Below are positions 9,062-17,945 of a stretch of 64,000 nt of DNA, piece after piece; the first letter of the stretch is position 1; every line of letters starts with the position of its first letter. The notes below the pieces were generated by a model that was not told the DNA's origin, searched no databases, and worked only from the letters and a program-made list of their open reading frames with translations. The DNA comes from Candidatus Neomarinimicrobiota bacterium (GTDB taxonomy: Bacteria; Fidelibacterota; UBA8477; JABMPR01), in contig JADHUM010000005.1 in assembly GCA_016784545.1 (NCBI GenBank), positions 18,868-82,867 on the forward strand. The letters run 5' to 3'. A program made the position numbers and the translations under genes.

Positions 9062-10978
9062 CTAATCCAAGTTGAAAATTTCGATGGGTTCCAGTAACTC
9101 AGCAGGTTCGATTCCAAATATCCGAGTATAAAAGTAGTATTCACTCTCAATAGCTTTGATCACAGTCGAGGACTGTCTGAATCCGTGGGACTCCCCTTCA
9201 AAAGGTAGATAAGCAACTGGAACACCATTTTTCTTGAGGGCAGCCACCATACTCTCCGCTTGTATTGGTGGGACAACAGGATCATCCAAACCTTGCATAA
9301 AAATGACTGGACAATCAAGTTGATCAGCAAAATATAGGGGTGAGCGGTCCAAGTACAGCTGCTTGTCTTCTGGATAAGGTCCAACCATACTATCCAGATA
9401 ACGACTCTCAAATTTATGAGTGTCCTGGGCCAGTATGGTTAAGTCGCCAACACCATAATAGCTGGCTCCTGCCTTGAATACATTTAAAAAGGTCAATGCA
9501 GCGAGTGTGGTATATCCCCCAGCACTCCCTCCTTTGATGATGAGACGTTCTCTGTCAACCCACCCTTGATCTGCCAGATAATTTGCTGCTGCAGCACAGT
9601 CATGGACATCACGAATCCCCCAATCCCGTTTAAGACGTTCACGATAAATGCGACCATAACCTGTTGAGCCACTGTAGTTCACATCTACGATAGCAAAACC
9701 GCGGGTCGTCCAGTACTGAATGGCCATATTGAATGCGCTTGAGCTGTTGCCGGTGGGACCGCCATGACTCAGAACAATAAGCGGAGGTAGTTCATCTGGA
9801 GCTGCCTGGTAGTCAGGGTTTTGGGGAGGATAAAACCAGGCGTGGGTCAATTCATGGGGAGCTGTTTCAAAACTGATATGCTGGGGTCTGGAAATGTAGG
9901 CTTCTTCCATCTTTGTCTCCGCAGCCCTGCGCAAGCATGTAAGCATATTTGTATCCAAATCCATGGTCACCACTTCACCAGGATGAGACTCCGTACTGCC
10001 TATAAAGGCAATTTGGTTTTTTGTGCCTCTGACCTGATCAATGGTGGAATAAGGTGTGGCAATATCTTGAAAAGTGCCGAGATTAACATCGATTCGAATG
10101 AGATGTGAACCTGACATATCTGTATAAGCCGCCACCAGATCACCAGAATCCAAAACAGCATACTTGCTCATTCCGAAAACCCACTGTGGAAGTCCAAATT
10201 CTGCCTCTTTTCCGAGGACACAAATAGCTTGAGAGTCAGAATAGTGATAGATGTTCCACCACCCCGTGCGATCAGAAACAAAATAAATGCTGCCATCAGG
10301 ATCCCAGCATGGCTGAAATATGGATTCCTGGTTCCCTCCGGCGATGTTCTGAATTCCCGTGACGTCCCCTTCCATGTTCAGGCTGGCTACATAGAGCTGG
10401 GTTCCGTCCCAGGGCATATTTGGATGGTCCCAGGTCAGAAATAGAAGCTGATTTCCATCTGGACTAAGCTGGGGGTTGGAATAGAAATCATGTCCTTCAG
10501 CAATGATATGCAATGCACCAGTTGAAAGAGAGATTCTGAGCACACAGTTCACAACTTTTTTGGAATCTGCATGATTCTCGCCAACAGCATAAAGTAAATT
10601 GCGGTCCTCATCTCTTATCATATCTGCAAAGCGGTAATCTGGTTCATGGGTGATCTGTCTGGACCCACCATTGCCAAGAACTTGGTAAACTTGTTGATCT
10701 GCGTTGTTTATATAATAAGTGCAATCATCATGACATAGAAATGCACCTCCACCATACTCATGGGCTCGCGTTCGTACATCACATTCAGGGGATGTAATCT
10801 CGTGGATTTCACCATCAGACCACCCCATGAGTGCAGTACGACCCTTTTCAGCAGGTCGACCCTCTGTCCAACAGATTGAATCACCGTTAATTTGGATTTG
10901 CCCCAACCGCAAGCTACTCTGCACCAGTGACTTCCCTGAAATGGGAGATTTCCAGGAACCATATGGTTTAGTTATCAT
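9062..10978 (-). CDS. S9 family prolyl-oligopeptidase-like peptidase
   Basis: A 638-residue serine peptidase of the S9 (acylaminoacyl-peptidase/dipeptidyl-peptidase-like) group. The N-terminal two thirds show beta-propeller repeats (NPQLSPDGNQLLFLTW, QPCWDPDGSIYFVSDRTG). The C-terminal alpha/beta-hydrolase has the nucleophile elbow KGGSAGGYT (Ser about 481), the acid residue in GLDDPVVPP (about 568) and the catalytic His in GESHGFR (about 600). There is no signal peptide, so it probably acts in the cytoplasm on short peptides. It begins 9 bp after the stop of the glycosyltransferase gene and is likely co-transcribed with it. Confidence 0.92.
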   Translation of the reverse strand: MITKPYGSWKSPISGKSLVQSSLRLGQIQINGDSICWTEGRPAEKGRTALMGWSDGEIHEITSPECDVRTRAHEYGGGAFLCHDDCTYYINNADQQVYQVLGNGGSRQITHEPDYRFADMIRDEDRNLLYAVGENHADSKKVVNCVLRISLSTGALHIIAEGHDFYSNPQLSPDGNQLLFLTWDHPNMPWDGTQLYVASLNMEGDVTGIQNIAGGNQESIFQPCWDPDGSIYFVSDRTGWWNIYHYSDSQAICVLGKEAEFGLPQWVFGMSKYAVLDSGDLVAAYTDMSGSHLIRIDVNLGTFQDIATPYSTIDQVRGTKNQIAFIGSTESHPGEVVTMDLDTNMLTCLRRAAETKMEEAYISRPQHISFETAPHELTHAWFYPPQNPDYQAAPDELPPLIVLSHGGPTGNSSSAFNMAIQYWTTRGFAIVDVNYSGSTGYGRIYRERLKRDWGIRDVHDCAAAANYLADQGWVDRERLIIKGGSAGGYTTLAALTFLNVFKAGASYYGVGDLTILAQDTHKFESRYLDSMVGPYPEDKQLYLDRSPLYFADQLDCPVIFMQGLDDPVVPPIQAESMVAALKKNGVPVAYLPFEGESHGFRQSSTVIKAIESEYYFYTRIFGIEPAELLEPIEIFNLD

Positions 10979-10987
10979 ACTGGTGTC

Positions 10988-12481
10988 CTATTCTATACCA
11001 TGATAGTTGGAACATTGATAAATATCAATTTTTCGAACCAATTTGCCGAAGTTTTCAATCCTGGTGGTCTTCACCTTTTTCACATCATCGAAATAGGGTA
11101 CTATTTTTTTAGATTTAAAACGATATTCGCGTCGATTATCCACGACAAGCAATCCTGTCCGCCCCTTCAGTTCTTCATCTTTGGGCCAGATATCGAATTG
11201 GAGAGCGTGTTTTCCGATGATGTCCTGGGCATAGGTTCTGGGTTGATTGGGCAGATAGAATTTCAGCAGTGAACTCGCCTTATAATTGGTGCTGTAGATG
11301 AATGGATTTTGGCCCTCATTTTTAAGGGAATCCTGTATGGTCTTCACATCATGAGCAGCTTGCTTCCAACCACTCCAGGTATTCCCTTCGCCCAGAGGTA
11401 CATTGGGAATCGCCACGACGGAGATACCTATTCCGAGAAATACAATTGAAGAGAAAATACCGATTCGCATACGATTAAATCTTTGTGGAGATTGAAAGAG
11501 AAAATAAATACCCAAAATGATGAGTGACCAGTACGCTGGTGCTAACCAATTCATTTTGACCAGACTCCTAAAACTCACGGCAATAAAAAAGACTGCGGTG
11601 ACGAGACCACTGCTAAGCAGGAGTAGAATCTTGTCATCCAGATCTGAGAAAAGCCTTCGTCCATATCGGATTAATGTGGCAAATACGACGACAAACAAAT
11701 AGGGGGATAAGATAAAAAACTGTGACCCCAACAGCTCTCCAAAATGTTTCACCTTCCAGTGACCCATCCCGGATGCCCTTTCTGATCCTTGAAATGCAAA
11801 GGACATCCAATCATGTTGAGCGTTCCAGATGAGTACAGGTGAGAAGATCACAATTGCCAGTAATACTCCCAGATAGGGATGTGGCGTAAGCAACCATTTC
11901 CGTTGATTTTTTGAAACAATGGTAAAAAGCAGAACTGAAGGTACCAACATGATCCCTGAATATTTTCCCAACCAGGCAAGTCCCATCAACAAGCCAGCCA
12001 CATACCACCATTTGGGGTGATCAGTTTGAACAAGCTTCCATAGCGCATAAATAGTGGCGGTCCAGGCAAATAATAAGGGTGTGTCTGGGGTAATGACAAA
12101 ACCATAGAGTTCGAAAACAATAGAAGCATTCAAAGCAAGCAGGGTCCAGAATGTCTGTCGTGAATTGTCAAACATCTCCTGGATCATAGAAGCCCAGATG
12201 ATGTTCATTCCGAGATACCAGAGCACTGCAGCCAGCTTTATACCAAAGATGGTCTGGCCAAAAATGAGGGTCGTCAGCCAGATGCTATAACTGGCCAAAG
12301 GAGGGTGATCAAAATAGGATAAGGCGAGATCCCTGCTCCAGCTCCAATAGTAGGCTTCCTGGGGTGTCAACGGCAAGATGATGGCCAGGAATAATCTAAA
12401 GAGCGTAAAACCCAGGATAACCTTCCAGGCACTTGGGGAGATTCCCAAATAGCTTTCTTTTCGTGTGATTTTATCTGACAT
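10988..12481 (-). CDS. GT39/ArnT-like polyprenyl-linked glycosyltransferase
   Basis: A 497-residue integral membrane protein with about 10-12 hydrophobic segments. Its first periplasmic loop is typical of the PMT/ArnT group: PLTPQEAYYWSWSRDL followed by YFDHPPL, with the acidic catalytic residue expected in this region. Such enzymes transfer sugars from polyprenyl-phosphate to lipid A, proteins or glycans on the outer face of the inner membrane. A hydrophilic periplasmic tail (residues about 370-497) follows the last helices. No aminoarabinose pathway genes lie nearby, so the acceptor is unknown. Confidence 0.82.
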   Translation of the reverse strand: MSDKITRKESYLGISPSAWKVILGFTLFRLFLAIILPLTPQEAYYWSWSRDLALSYFDHPPLASYSIWLTTLIFGQTIFGIKLAAVLWYLGMNIIWASMIQEMFDNSRQTFWTLLALNASIVFELYGFVITPDTPLLFAWTATIYALWKLVQTDHPKWWYVAGLLMGLAWLGKYSGIMLVPSVLLFTIVSKNQRKWLLTPHPYLGVLLAIVIFSPVLIWNAQHDWMSFAFQGSERASGMGHWKVKHFGELLGSQFFILSPYLFVVVFATLIRYGRRLFSDLDDKILLLLSSGLVTAVFFIAVSFRSLVKMNWLAPAYWSLIILGIYFLFQSPQRFNRMRIGIFSSIVFLGIGISVVAIPNVPLGEGNTWSGWKQAAHDVKTIQDSLKNEGQNPFIYSTNYKASSLLKFYLPNQPRTYAQDIIGKHALQFDIWPKDEELKGRTGLLVVDNRREYRFKSKKIVPYFDDVKKVKTTRIENFGKLVRKIDIYQCSNYHGIE

Positions 12482-12620
12482 GGAACGATTCCTATTCTAG
12501 TCTGGGGTGGCTCAGGTCAGAAGATAGGAATACGAATTCGGATGTCGATGAGTTTGTTATTAATGCTGTGAAAAAGAAGGGCTAAGAAGACCAGCCCCAA
12601 AGGATCAGGGGAGAAAGATC

Positions 12621-12917
12621 TTAGTCGCGACCGCTATTATATTTCAGACGCTCCACGATAATGTTACGATTCGATTTGCCCTTATAGGCTTCCTGTGAGA
12701 CGATGTCCTTACGTCCGGGATATCCAACTTTGGAGAGAGTCGTGAGTTGATCCTCATCCTCATCATTGGGACAAAAGGCGCAGGATTGGTCGTCTCCATC
12801 AAGCTCATGAGTCGCAGCGCATGAGCTATGGACTTTATTTTCACCCGTGAGAATCAACGCAATACTCATGATGAGCATGGCGCCTCCGATAATACCGATT
12901 GTAAGGAGTAGTAACAT
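12621..12917 (-). CDS. Small single-TM Cys-rich membrane protein (NqrM-like layout)
   Basis: A 98-residue protein. The ATG at 12917 is preferred over an upstream TTG at 12923 because AAAGG lies 6 nt before it. It has one hydrophobic N-terminal helix (about 1-25), then a short segment with a cysteine before and a CxxC after an acidic stretch (SSCAATHELDGDDQSCAFC), and a charged, basic C-terminal tail. The order of TM helix, then a few cysteines recalls NqrM/DUF539 and similar small FCB membrane proteins, but I cannot confirm homology. A metal- or redox-related role is only a guess. It starts 5 nt after the yciH stop codon, so the two are almost certainly one operon. Confidence 0.6.
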   Translation of the reverse strand: MLLLLTIGIIGGAMLIMSIALILTGENKVHSSCAATHELDGDDQSCAFCPNDEDEDQLTTLSKVGYPGRKDIVSQEAYKGKSNRNIIVERLKYNSGRD

Positions 12918-12919
12918 CG

Positions 12920-13234
12920 TCAACCTTTCACTTCGTAACCTTCATCGCTCAAGTATACACGAAAACGGTCTCGATGTTCACCCTGGATTTCAATTTTCTC
13001 GTTTTTTGTCGTCCCGCCGGCACTTACCAGGTTTTTTAGCTGTTTTGCCAGCGCTTTCATGTCAGCGACTCCCTCCATGTCATATAAAATCGTGGTAGGT
13101 TTCCCTTTACGCTTTTCCATGCGTAACCGTACAATCTTATTACCACTCCCACGGTTACTCGTTGAGTGGTCTGCGGCTGCATTGAAAGTCCAGCCTTCGC
13201 CCACACTGATTCTATTTGATTTCTTACGGCTCAT
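12920..13234 (-). CDS. yciH: SUI1/YciH-family translation initiation factor-like protein
   Basis: A 104-residue homologue of archaeal/eukaryotic eIF1 (SUI1) and E. coli YciH, which influences start-codon selection and fidelity on the 30S subunit. The family core is visible as VRLRMEKRKGKPTTILYDMEG, the LKNLVSAGGTTKNEKIEIQG segment (the usual CGTGG/GGT region) and an RFRVYLSDEGYEVKG end. It sits after a terminator and just before the small Cys-rich membrane gene. Confidence 0.88.
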   Translation of the reverse strand: MSRKKSNRISVGEGWTFNAAADHSTSNRGSGNKIVRLRMEKRKGKPTTILYDMEGVADMKALAKQLKNLVSAGGTTKNEKIEIQGEHRDRFRVYLSDEGYEVKG

Positions 13235-13275
13235 ACGCCCATAATCTATGACTGACTGGTCTGATTAAAACAAAA

Positions 13276-13303
13276 AGGTCCCGAATGCATGCAGACAGGA
13301 CCT
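13276..13303 (-). terminator. Terminator after the cDPGS-like gene
   Basis: On the minus strand, AGGTCC pairs with GGACCT across a 16-nt loop that itself contains ATGCAT, and a run of five T follows. It lies about 30 nt after the stop of the 13336-14688 gene and upstream of yciH. The short stem and large loop make it moderate in strength. Confidence 0.65.
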
Positions 13304-13335
13304 CTTCAATCTAACATGTGGCTCGTAGCCAGTCG

Positions 13336-14688
13336 TTAGAGACTCTTTTTAACCGCCTCTTCCATTTCCTTGAGAACTTCAGGATTCAGAATGGAAGCCA
13401 GGGTAGGCATCCCAATTTCCTGCAACTTGTAGGTCACGCGGACTGAGGGTTTTTCAATATTAATGATGCGTCTGAGATCGATTGGAGTACCAATAACCAC
13501 GGCTTCACAATCAACTGCATTAATGGTGGCTTCAAGATCTTTCATCTGTTCTTCACCATATCCCATGGCCGGTAAAATCTCACCAATATTTGGATATTTC
13601 TCGAAGGTTTCAGAAAGCTTGCCGACTGTCCAGGGTCTTGGATCAACCAGACTCGCAGCGCCATATTTCTCAGCAGCTACCACGCCAGCACCATATTGCA
13701 TCTCGCCATGGGTCAGGGTTGGGCCATCTTCGACGACCAATACATTTTTGCCGTAAATCACCTCTTCATCATCAACAGAAACTGGTGATGCAGCATCGAC
13801 TACAATGGCTTCAGGATTGACGATACGGATATTCTCACGTATCGTGGATATATCATCAATATCTGCGGTATCAATTTTATTGATGACTATCACATCAGCC
13901 ATGAGCAGGTTGGTTTCACCAGGATAGTAGGTCAATTCGTGACCAGCTCGATGAGGATCAACAACGGTGATCATGATATCAGGCATATAAAAGGGCATAT
14001 CGTTATTCCCACCATCCCAGATGATGATATCAGCTTCTTTTTCGGCCTCTCTCAAGATGGCTTCATAGTCGACACCGGCATAGACAACCGTATTATTCAT
14101 GATATGTGGTTCATATTCTTCCATTTCTTCAATAGTACAATCATGTTTCTTGAGATCTGCCAGCTCAGCAAAGCGCTGCACCTTTTGTTTTACAAGATCA
14201 CCATATGGCATGGGATGACGGATGGCCACCACTTTTTTACCCTGGGCTGTAAGATGATCACAGACAGCACGGGTTGTCTGGCTTTTACCACAACCTGTAC
14301 GAGCAGCACAGATGGCAATCACAGGTTTAGTGCTTGGAATCATGGTTGATTTGGCACCCATGAGACGAAAATCTGCACCGGCATAATTCACAATGGCAGC
14401 TTTTGACATGACATAATCGTAGGGAAGATCACTGTAGGCAAAAACAACTTCATCCACATCAAGATCGTAAATCAGATCTTCGAGTTCTTCTTCATCGTGA
14501 ATTGATATGCCCTCTGGATAAAGGCTTCCAGCTAATTCTGCCGGGTATTTTCTGCCATCAATATCTGGAATCTGTGTGGCGGTGAAGGCAACCACATCGT
14601 AGTCTTCGTTGTCCCGGAAAAAAACGTTGAAATTATGAAAATCGCGCCCGGCTGCACCCATGATCAATACTTTAGTTCGATCGCTCAT
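13336..14688 (-). CDS. Cyclic 2,3-diphosphoglycerate synthetase-like P-loop protein
   Basis: A 450-residue cytosolic protein. An N-terminal Rossmann-like region begins KVLIMGAAGRDFHNFN. A P-loop follows, CAARTGCGKSQTT (about 128-140). Further on are DIIIWDGGNNDMPF and ADVIVINKID, a GTPase-like NKxD element. This matches the family annotated as cyclic 2,3-diphosphoglycerate synthetase, the enzyme that makes the thermoprotectant cDPG in methanogens. Bacterial members are widespread and mostly uncharacterised, so cDPG synthesis in this organism is doubtful and nucleotide-dependent ligase or GTPase activity is the safer statement. It is flanked by its own terminator. Confidence 0.8.
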   Translation of the reverse strand: MSDRTKVLIMGAAGRDFHNFNVFFRDNEDYDVVAFTATQIPDIDGRKYPAELAGSLYPEGISIHDEEELEDLIYDLDVDEVVFAYSDLPYDYVMSKAAIVNYAGADFRLMGAKSTMIPSTKPVIAICAARTGCGKSQTTRAVCDHLTAQGKKVVAIRHPMPYGDLVKQKVQRFAELADLKKHDCTIEEMEEYEPHIMNNTVVYAGVDYEAILREAEKEADIIIWDGGNNDMPFYMPDIMITVVDPHRAGHELTYYPGETNLLMADVIVINKIDTADIDDISTIRENIRIVNPEAIVVDAASPVSVDDEEVIYGKNVLVVEDGPTLTHGEMQYGAGVVAAEKYGAASLVDPRPWTVGKLSETFEKYPNIGEILPAMGYGEEQMKDLEATINAVDCEAVVIGTPIDLRRIINIEKPSVRVTYKLQEIGMPTLASILNPEVLKEMEEAVKKSL

Positions 14689-14860
14689 TTTATCTCCTTT
14701 ATATAATTATTTCTGGATTGAAACAAAATCTACAACACGATTCAATGCAAAATTCCCGCCAATAAAGGCAGGATTGTAATGCAAACATTATAATCTTTTT
14801 TATTAATATGTATAGAGATTGTTAGGCTTTTTAATGCCCAGCCATTCTTAAAACAACTAT

Positions 14861-15913
14861 TTAGTAATTATCTTTGCTACCAGGAACATTGGGGAACAAG
14901 GCTCCTTCTTCACGATATGAGAAGTTTGCCAATTCAGGATCATTTTCCAACTCAGTAATAATTCTTGAAATTTCACCTTCCATATAAGCAAATTCCATAT
15001 GGCGATAGAGACGCTTCCGGTATTCTGAGGCACCGGGGAAACCTTTGAGATACCAACTGAGGTGTTTCTTGATATAATTGGTTGCCCGATAATCACCCAT
15101 AGCTACTGATTCAAGGTACAAATGACGATGGCATAATTTCACACGGTCAATCAATCTAACTGCCTCAGGCAGAACCCCAGTACTGAGATATTCATTGATC
15201 TCTCGGAATATCCAGGGATTCCCCAGAGCTCTCCGACCAATCATAACGCCATCACAACCCGTTTCATCAAGCATGCGCTTGGCATCCGCTGCACTTTTAA
15301 TGTCGCCGTTCCCAATGAGAGGAATACTGATGGCCTTTCGTGTTTCAGCAATCAAACTCCAATCCGCTTCACCTGTATACAGTTGCTTGGTGGTACGGGG
15401 GTGCAAAGTGAGAGCCTTAATGCCAGCTGCTTCCAGGGCAGCGGCAGCTACTGGAGCAACAATACAACCGTTGTTCCAACCTGATCGAATTTTTGCTGTC
15501 ACCGGTATCGAAACAGCTTCCACAACAGCTCGGGCAACTTCGTCCATCAGGGGCAAATCTCTTAAGATGGCCGATCCCGCTCCCCTCTTGGTAACCTTGG
15601 GAACAGGGCATCCAAAGTTCAGATCTATGAGATCTGGTTTGACAATGTCTTCGATATATTTGGCACTCTGAGCCAGGACTTCTGGCGTTTCACCAAAAAT
15701 CTGAACCCCGATGGGTCGCTCAGATTCTGTGAATTTCATCATATCCAGCGTTTTCTGATTCTCTCGGATGATACCGTTGGCAGAAACAAATTCAGTATAG
15801 ACCAGACCGGCACCCTGTTCTTTGCAGAGCACACGAAAAGGATGACCTGTCACACCGGCCATGGGAGCCAACAGAGCTATCGATTTCAATTCTATAGATC
15901 CAATCTTAAACAT
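14861..15913 (-). CDS. dusB: tRNA-dihydrouridine synthase (DusB type)
   Basis: An FMN enzyme (350 residues) that reduces uridines in the tRNA D-loop using NADPH. It is a TIM barrel with LAPMAGVTGHPFR at the N-terminus, the catalytic cysteine in NFGCPVPKV (about residue 101), KIRSGWNN, LHPRTTKQLYTG, and the FMN-phosphate motif GNGDIKSA followed by GVMIGRRALGNPWIF. The C-terminal helical RNA-binding domain is complete. It is last in a run of minus-strand genes, about 100 bp beyond the C-GCAxxG-C-C gene. Confidence 0.95.
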   Translation of the reverse strand: MFKIGSIELKSIALLAPMAGVTGHPFRVLCKEQGAGLVYTEFVSANGIIRENQKTLDMMKFTESERPIGVQIFGETPEVLAQSAKYIEDIVKPDLIDLNFGCPVPKVTKRGAGSAILRDLPLMDEVARAVVEAVSIPVTAKIRSGWNNGCIVAPVAAAALEAAGIKALTLHPRTTKQLYTGEADWSLIAETRKAISIPLIGNGDIKSAADAKRMLDETGCDGVMIGRRALGNPWIFREINEYLSTGVLPEAVRLIDRVKLCHRHLYLESVAMGDYRATNYIKKHLSWYLKGFPGASEYRKRLYRHMEFAYMEGEISRIITELENDPELANFSYREEGALFPNVPGSKDNY

Positions 15914-16010
15914 CTCAGAACATGTTATTCGTAGAGATCTTGGTCAACAACTAGTTTGTATTGATTTCGGGAGTCATTATTTGGTGAAATTGAATTGGTT
16001 TTTATACTGA

Positions 16011-16454
16011 TTATTTTTCGGGTAATAGAATGAATTCTTCCACTAGTTCTGCGGCAGCCTGGACCAGACCAGGACAAATCGTTTGGGATGTTTCTTTGGA
16101 TTTTGCTTCGAGTTCACCTTCAGGCGTACTGACATCACAACTCAACAAGTCACGACAAAGAATGGACCCACACTTTTTTCCAAATTTGTTGGTGAATGCC
16201 AGTGTTCTCTGATTGACGTAATCTTTTGAGACACCAGTCAAATCTGAAGGCTGAAAATCCAAGCCGAGCACCATAATGGATCCACTGACAGCCCCGCAAA
16301 CTTCAGCACGGCGCATACCACTGCCAAAGCCACTGCCAATTCTGAGACAATCAGCTTCAGCAAGACCTCGCAGGGGGCCATAGGTGCCGATTATGGACTG
16401 AGCACAATTGCTTCCATTATTAAACTTTCCCATGGCATCCTCTACCCTACTCAT
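16011..16454 (-). CDS. C-GCAxxG-C-C family putative redox protein (Cys form)
   Basis: A 147-residue member of the C-GCAxxG-C-C family, named after its cysteine pattern. Here the first Cys is in NGSNCAQSI (about residue 17). The GCAxxG element appears as EVCGAVSGS, followed by KKCGSILCRDLLSC and a final TICPGLV. The function of the family is unsettled; the spaced conserved cysteines suggest metal or thiol redox chemistry. It starts 18 nt after the stop of the MttB-like gene, preceded by GAGG, so the two are probably translated from one mRNA. A larger relative with a probable selenocysteine lies at 20589-21443. Confidence 0.85.
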   Translation of the reverse strand: MSRVEDAMGKFNNGSNCAQSIIGTYGPLRGLAEADCLRIGSGFGSGMRRAEVCGAVSGSIMVLGLDFQPSDLTGVSKDYVNQRTLAFTNKFGKKCGSILCRDLLSCDVSTPEGELEAKSKETSQTICPGLVQAAAELVEEFILLPEK

Positions 16455-16472
16455 AGCACCAACCTCTCTCGT

Positions 16473-17894
16473 TTATATTCTGGAGATAATTCGCTCACCG
16501 TTTTCAATCAACTCATCATGGTCTTCTGGCAAACTCAGATTTTCTAAAATGTCCATTGTGTGCTTCCTCAGCTTTTCCGAAGCCTTGGGCTCTTCCTCAT
16601 CGAGCCACTTTTCTAAAGTGTATCCTGGCCAGATTTGACTGTGCTGTTCATGCACTTCTCGGTATTGAGCCAGGGTTGCTTCGGATATGAGGAAACTCCC
16701 CCCCGGTCCCGCTGATTCGATATCCGGTAAAGGATCGGGATGGTCATCCATTACAAAACCGGCAGCAAATTGTCTCACTTGACGAATGATTTCATCAGCA
16801 TAGACCACTGTGGTAGGTGAAAATGCTTGTGAATCAAAATTACCTCCAACAAAAGGGGCCAATCCAACCTTGCCTATGGAATTGGTAAGATGATTCATCC
16901 ACAGGGTACCACTGGCTAATAAATCTGGTCCCCACCCGGTACCGCTGCCAGACGTTCCTGCATGTGGAATGTGGTAGTGATCCATCATCTCGGCACAAGC
17001 CAGATTGACCAGCATGGTTTGAGATGTATATGCGGAAATCATATTCTGCATGTCAAAAACTGAAGGCAGGCTCCCTAAAATGATTGGTGTCCCGGGTTTG
17101 ATTAATTGAGAGAGTACCAGACCTGCCAATAATTCAGCATTGAGCATGATCAGAGTACCCTCCGCGCTGATGGGTGCTGTTGCCCCTGACATTCCGTAAC
17201 TGGAGAATATGAAAGGCAAGCCACGATCAATTGTGGAGAACATCTTATCCGTGGTGTCCTCATTCAGGACCAGGGGTGTAACTGGATTGAAATATGGGAG
17301 GATAAATGGTTTTTGCGAGATATTCCCATGAAGATGCTCCAGCATGTCAAGCGTTCGGTCAAATTGTATTGGTTCAGATATTAGTATACATAGAGGTTTG
17401 GTGGTATTGGCCATCATCTCCAGGGTAGCCAGTACCTCCCCTACTTTAGAACTGTCATTTTGGATCACCCCTGGGGTTGAAACAAGATCAAACCGGGAAA
17501 GGGTATTGCCCAGGGAGGAAGCGATTTCAATATGCTTCCGCGTTATGGGGGTGAGAGAGTCATTTTCCGGATTCTGATACCAGGAGTTGGTTACACCAAT
17601 CCCATAAATAGTTCCAGATTGCTGATGGCCACCTAAAGAAAAAGCCAGACTGCCATCCCTATTGTACATATGGATATTTGAAGGTGCAGACTGGAGTGAT
17701 TGCTGAACCAGTTCAGCCGGTATTCGAACAAGATTGTCGTGAATTGTCCCACCAATTGCACCAGAGAACATTACCCTCGCTCGTTCTGAGTCTACCCGTA
17801 TCCCAGTATGAGACAGAACCTTAAGGGAGTCTTGATGGACTTTCAGAATTTGTTCTTCGCTAAGAACGGAAAGCTTGGGTTGAATTCTATGCAT
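16473..17894 (-). CDS. MttB superfamily (trimethylamine methyltransferase-like) protein, non-pyrrolysine
   Basis: A homologue (about 473 residues) of trimethylamine methyltransferase MttB, the TIM-barrel family that moves a methyl group from a quaternary or tertiary amine to a corrinoid protein. The frame is uninterrupted, with no in-frame UAG. The region where MttB carries pyrrolysine reads GTSGSGTGWGPDL, so this is a non-Pyl member, like the glycine betaine, proline betaine or carnitine demethylases. The ATG at 17894 is taken as start; a TTG at 17906 is possible. No corrinoid protein or reductive-activation gene is nearby. The immediate downstream neighbour is a C-GCAxxG-C-C protein. Substrate unknown. 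Confidence 0.85.
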   Translation of the reverse strand: MHRIQPKLSVLSEEQILKVHQDSLKVLSHTGIRVDSERARVMFSGAIGGTIHDNLVRIPAELVQQSLQSAPSNIHMYNRDGSLAFSLGGHQQSGTIYGIGVTNSWYQNPENDSLTPITRKHIEIASSLGNTLSRFDLVSTPGVIQNDSSKVGEVLATLEMMANTTKPLCILISEPIQFDRTLDMLEHLHGNISQKPFILPYFNPVTPLVLNEDTTDKMFSTIDRGLPFIFSSYGMSGATAPISAEGTLIMLNAELLAGLVLSQLIKPGTPIILGSLPSVFDMQNMISAYTSQTMLVNLACAEMMDHYHIPHAGTSGSGTGWGPDLLASGTLWMNHLTNSIGKVGLAPFVGGNFDSQAFSPTTVVYADEIIRQVRQFAAGFVMDDHPDPLPDIESAGPGGSFLISEATLAQYREVHEQHSQIWPGYTLEKWLDEEEPKASEKLRKHTMDILENLSLPEDHDELIENGERIISRI

Positions 17895-17945
17895 ATGTTC
17901 TCGCAATGGGTTACCCCAGGGTGTTGAAAATGGAAGGTCCGCGTC

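Noticed and set aside
16473-17906. Pyrrolysine-containing MttB
   Set aside because: The reading frame is complete without an in-frame UAG and the aligned region has GTGWGPD, so no pyrrolysine is implied.
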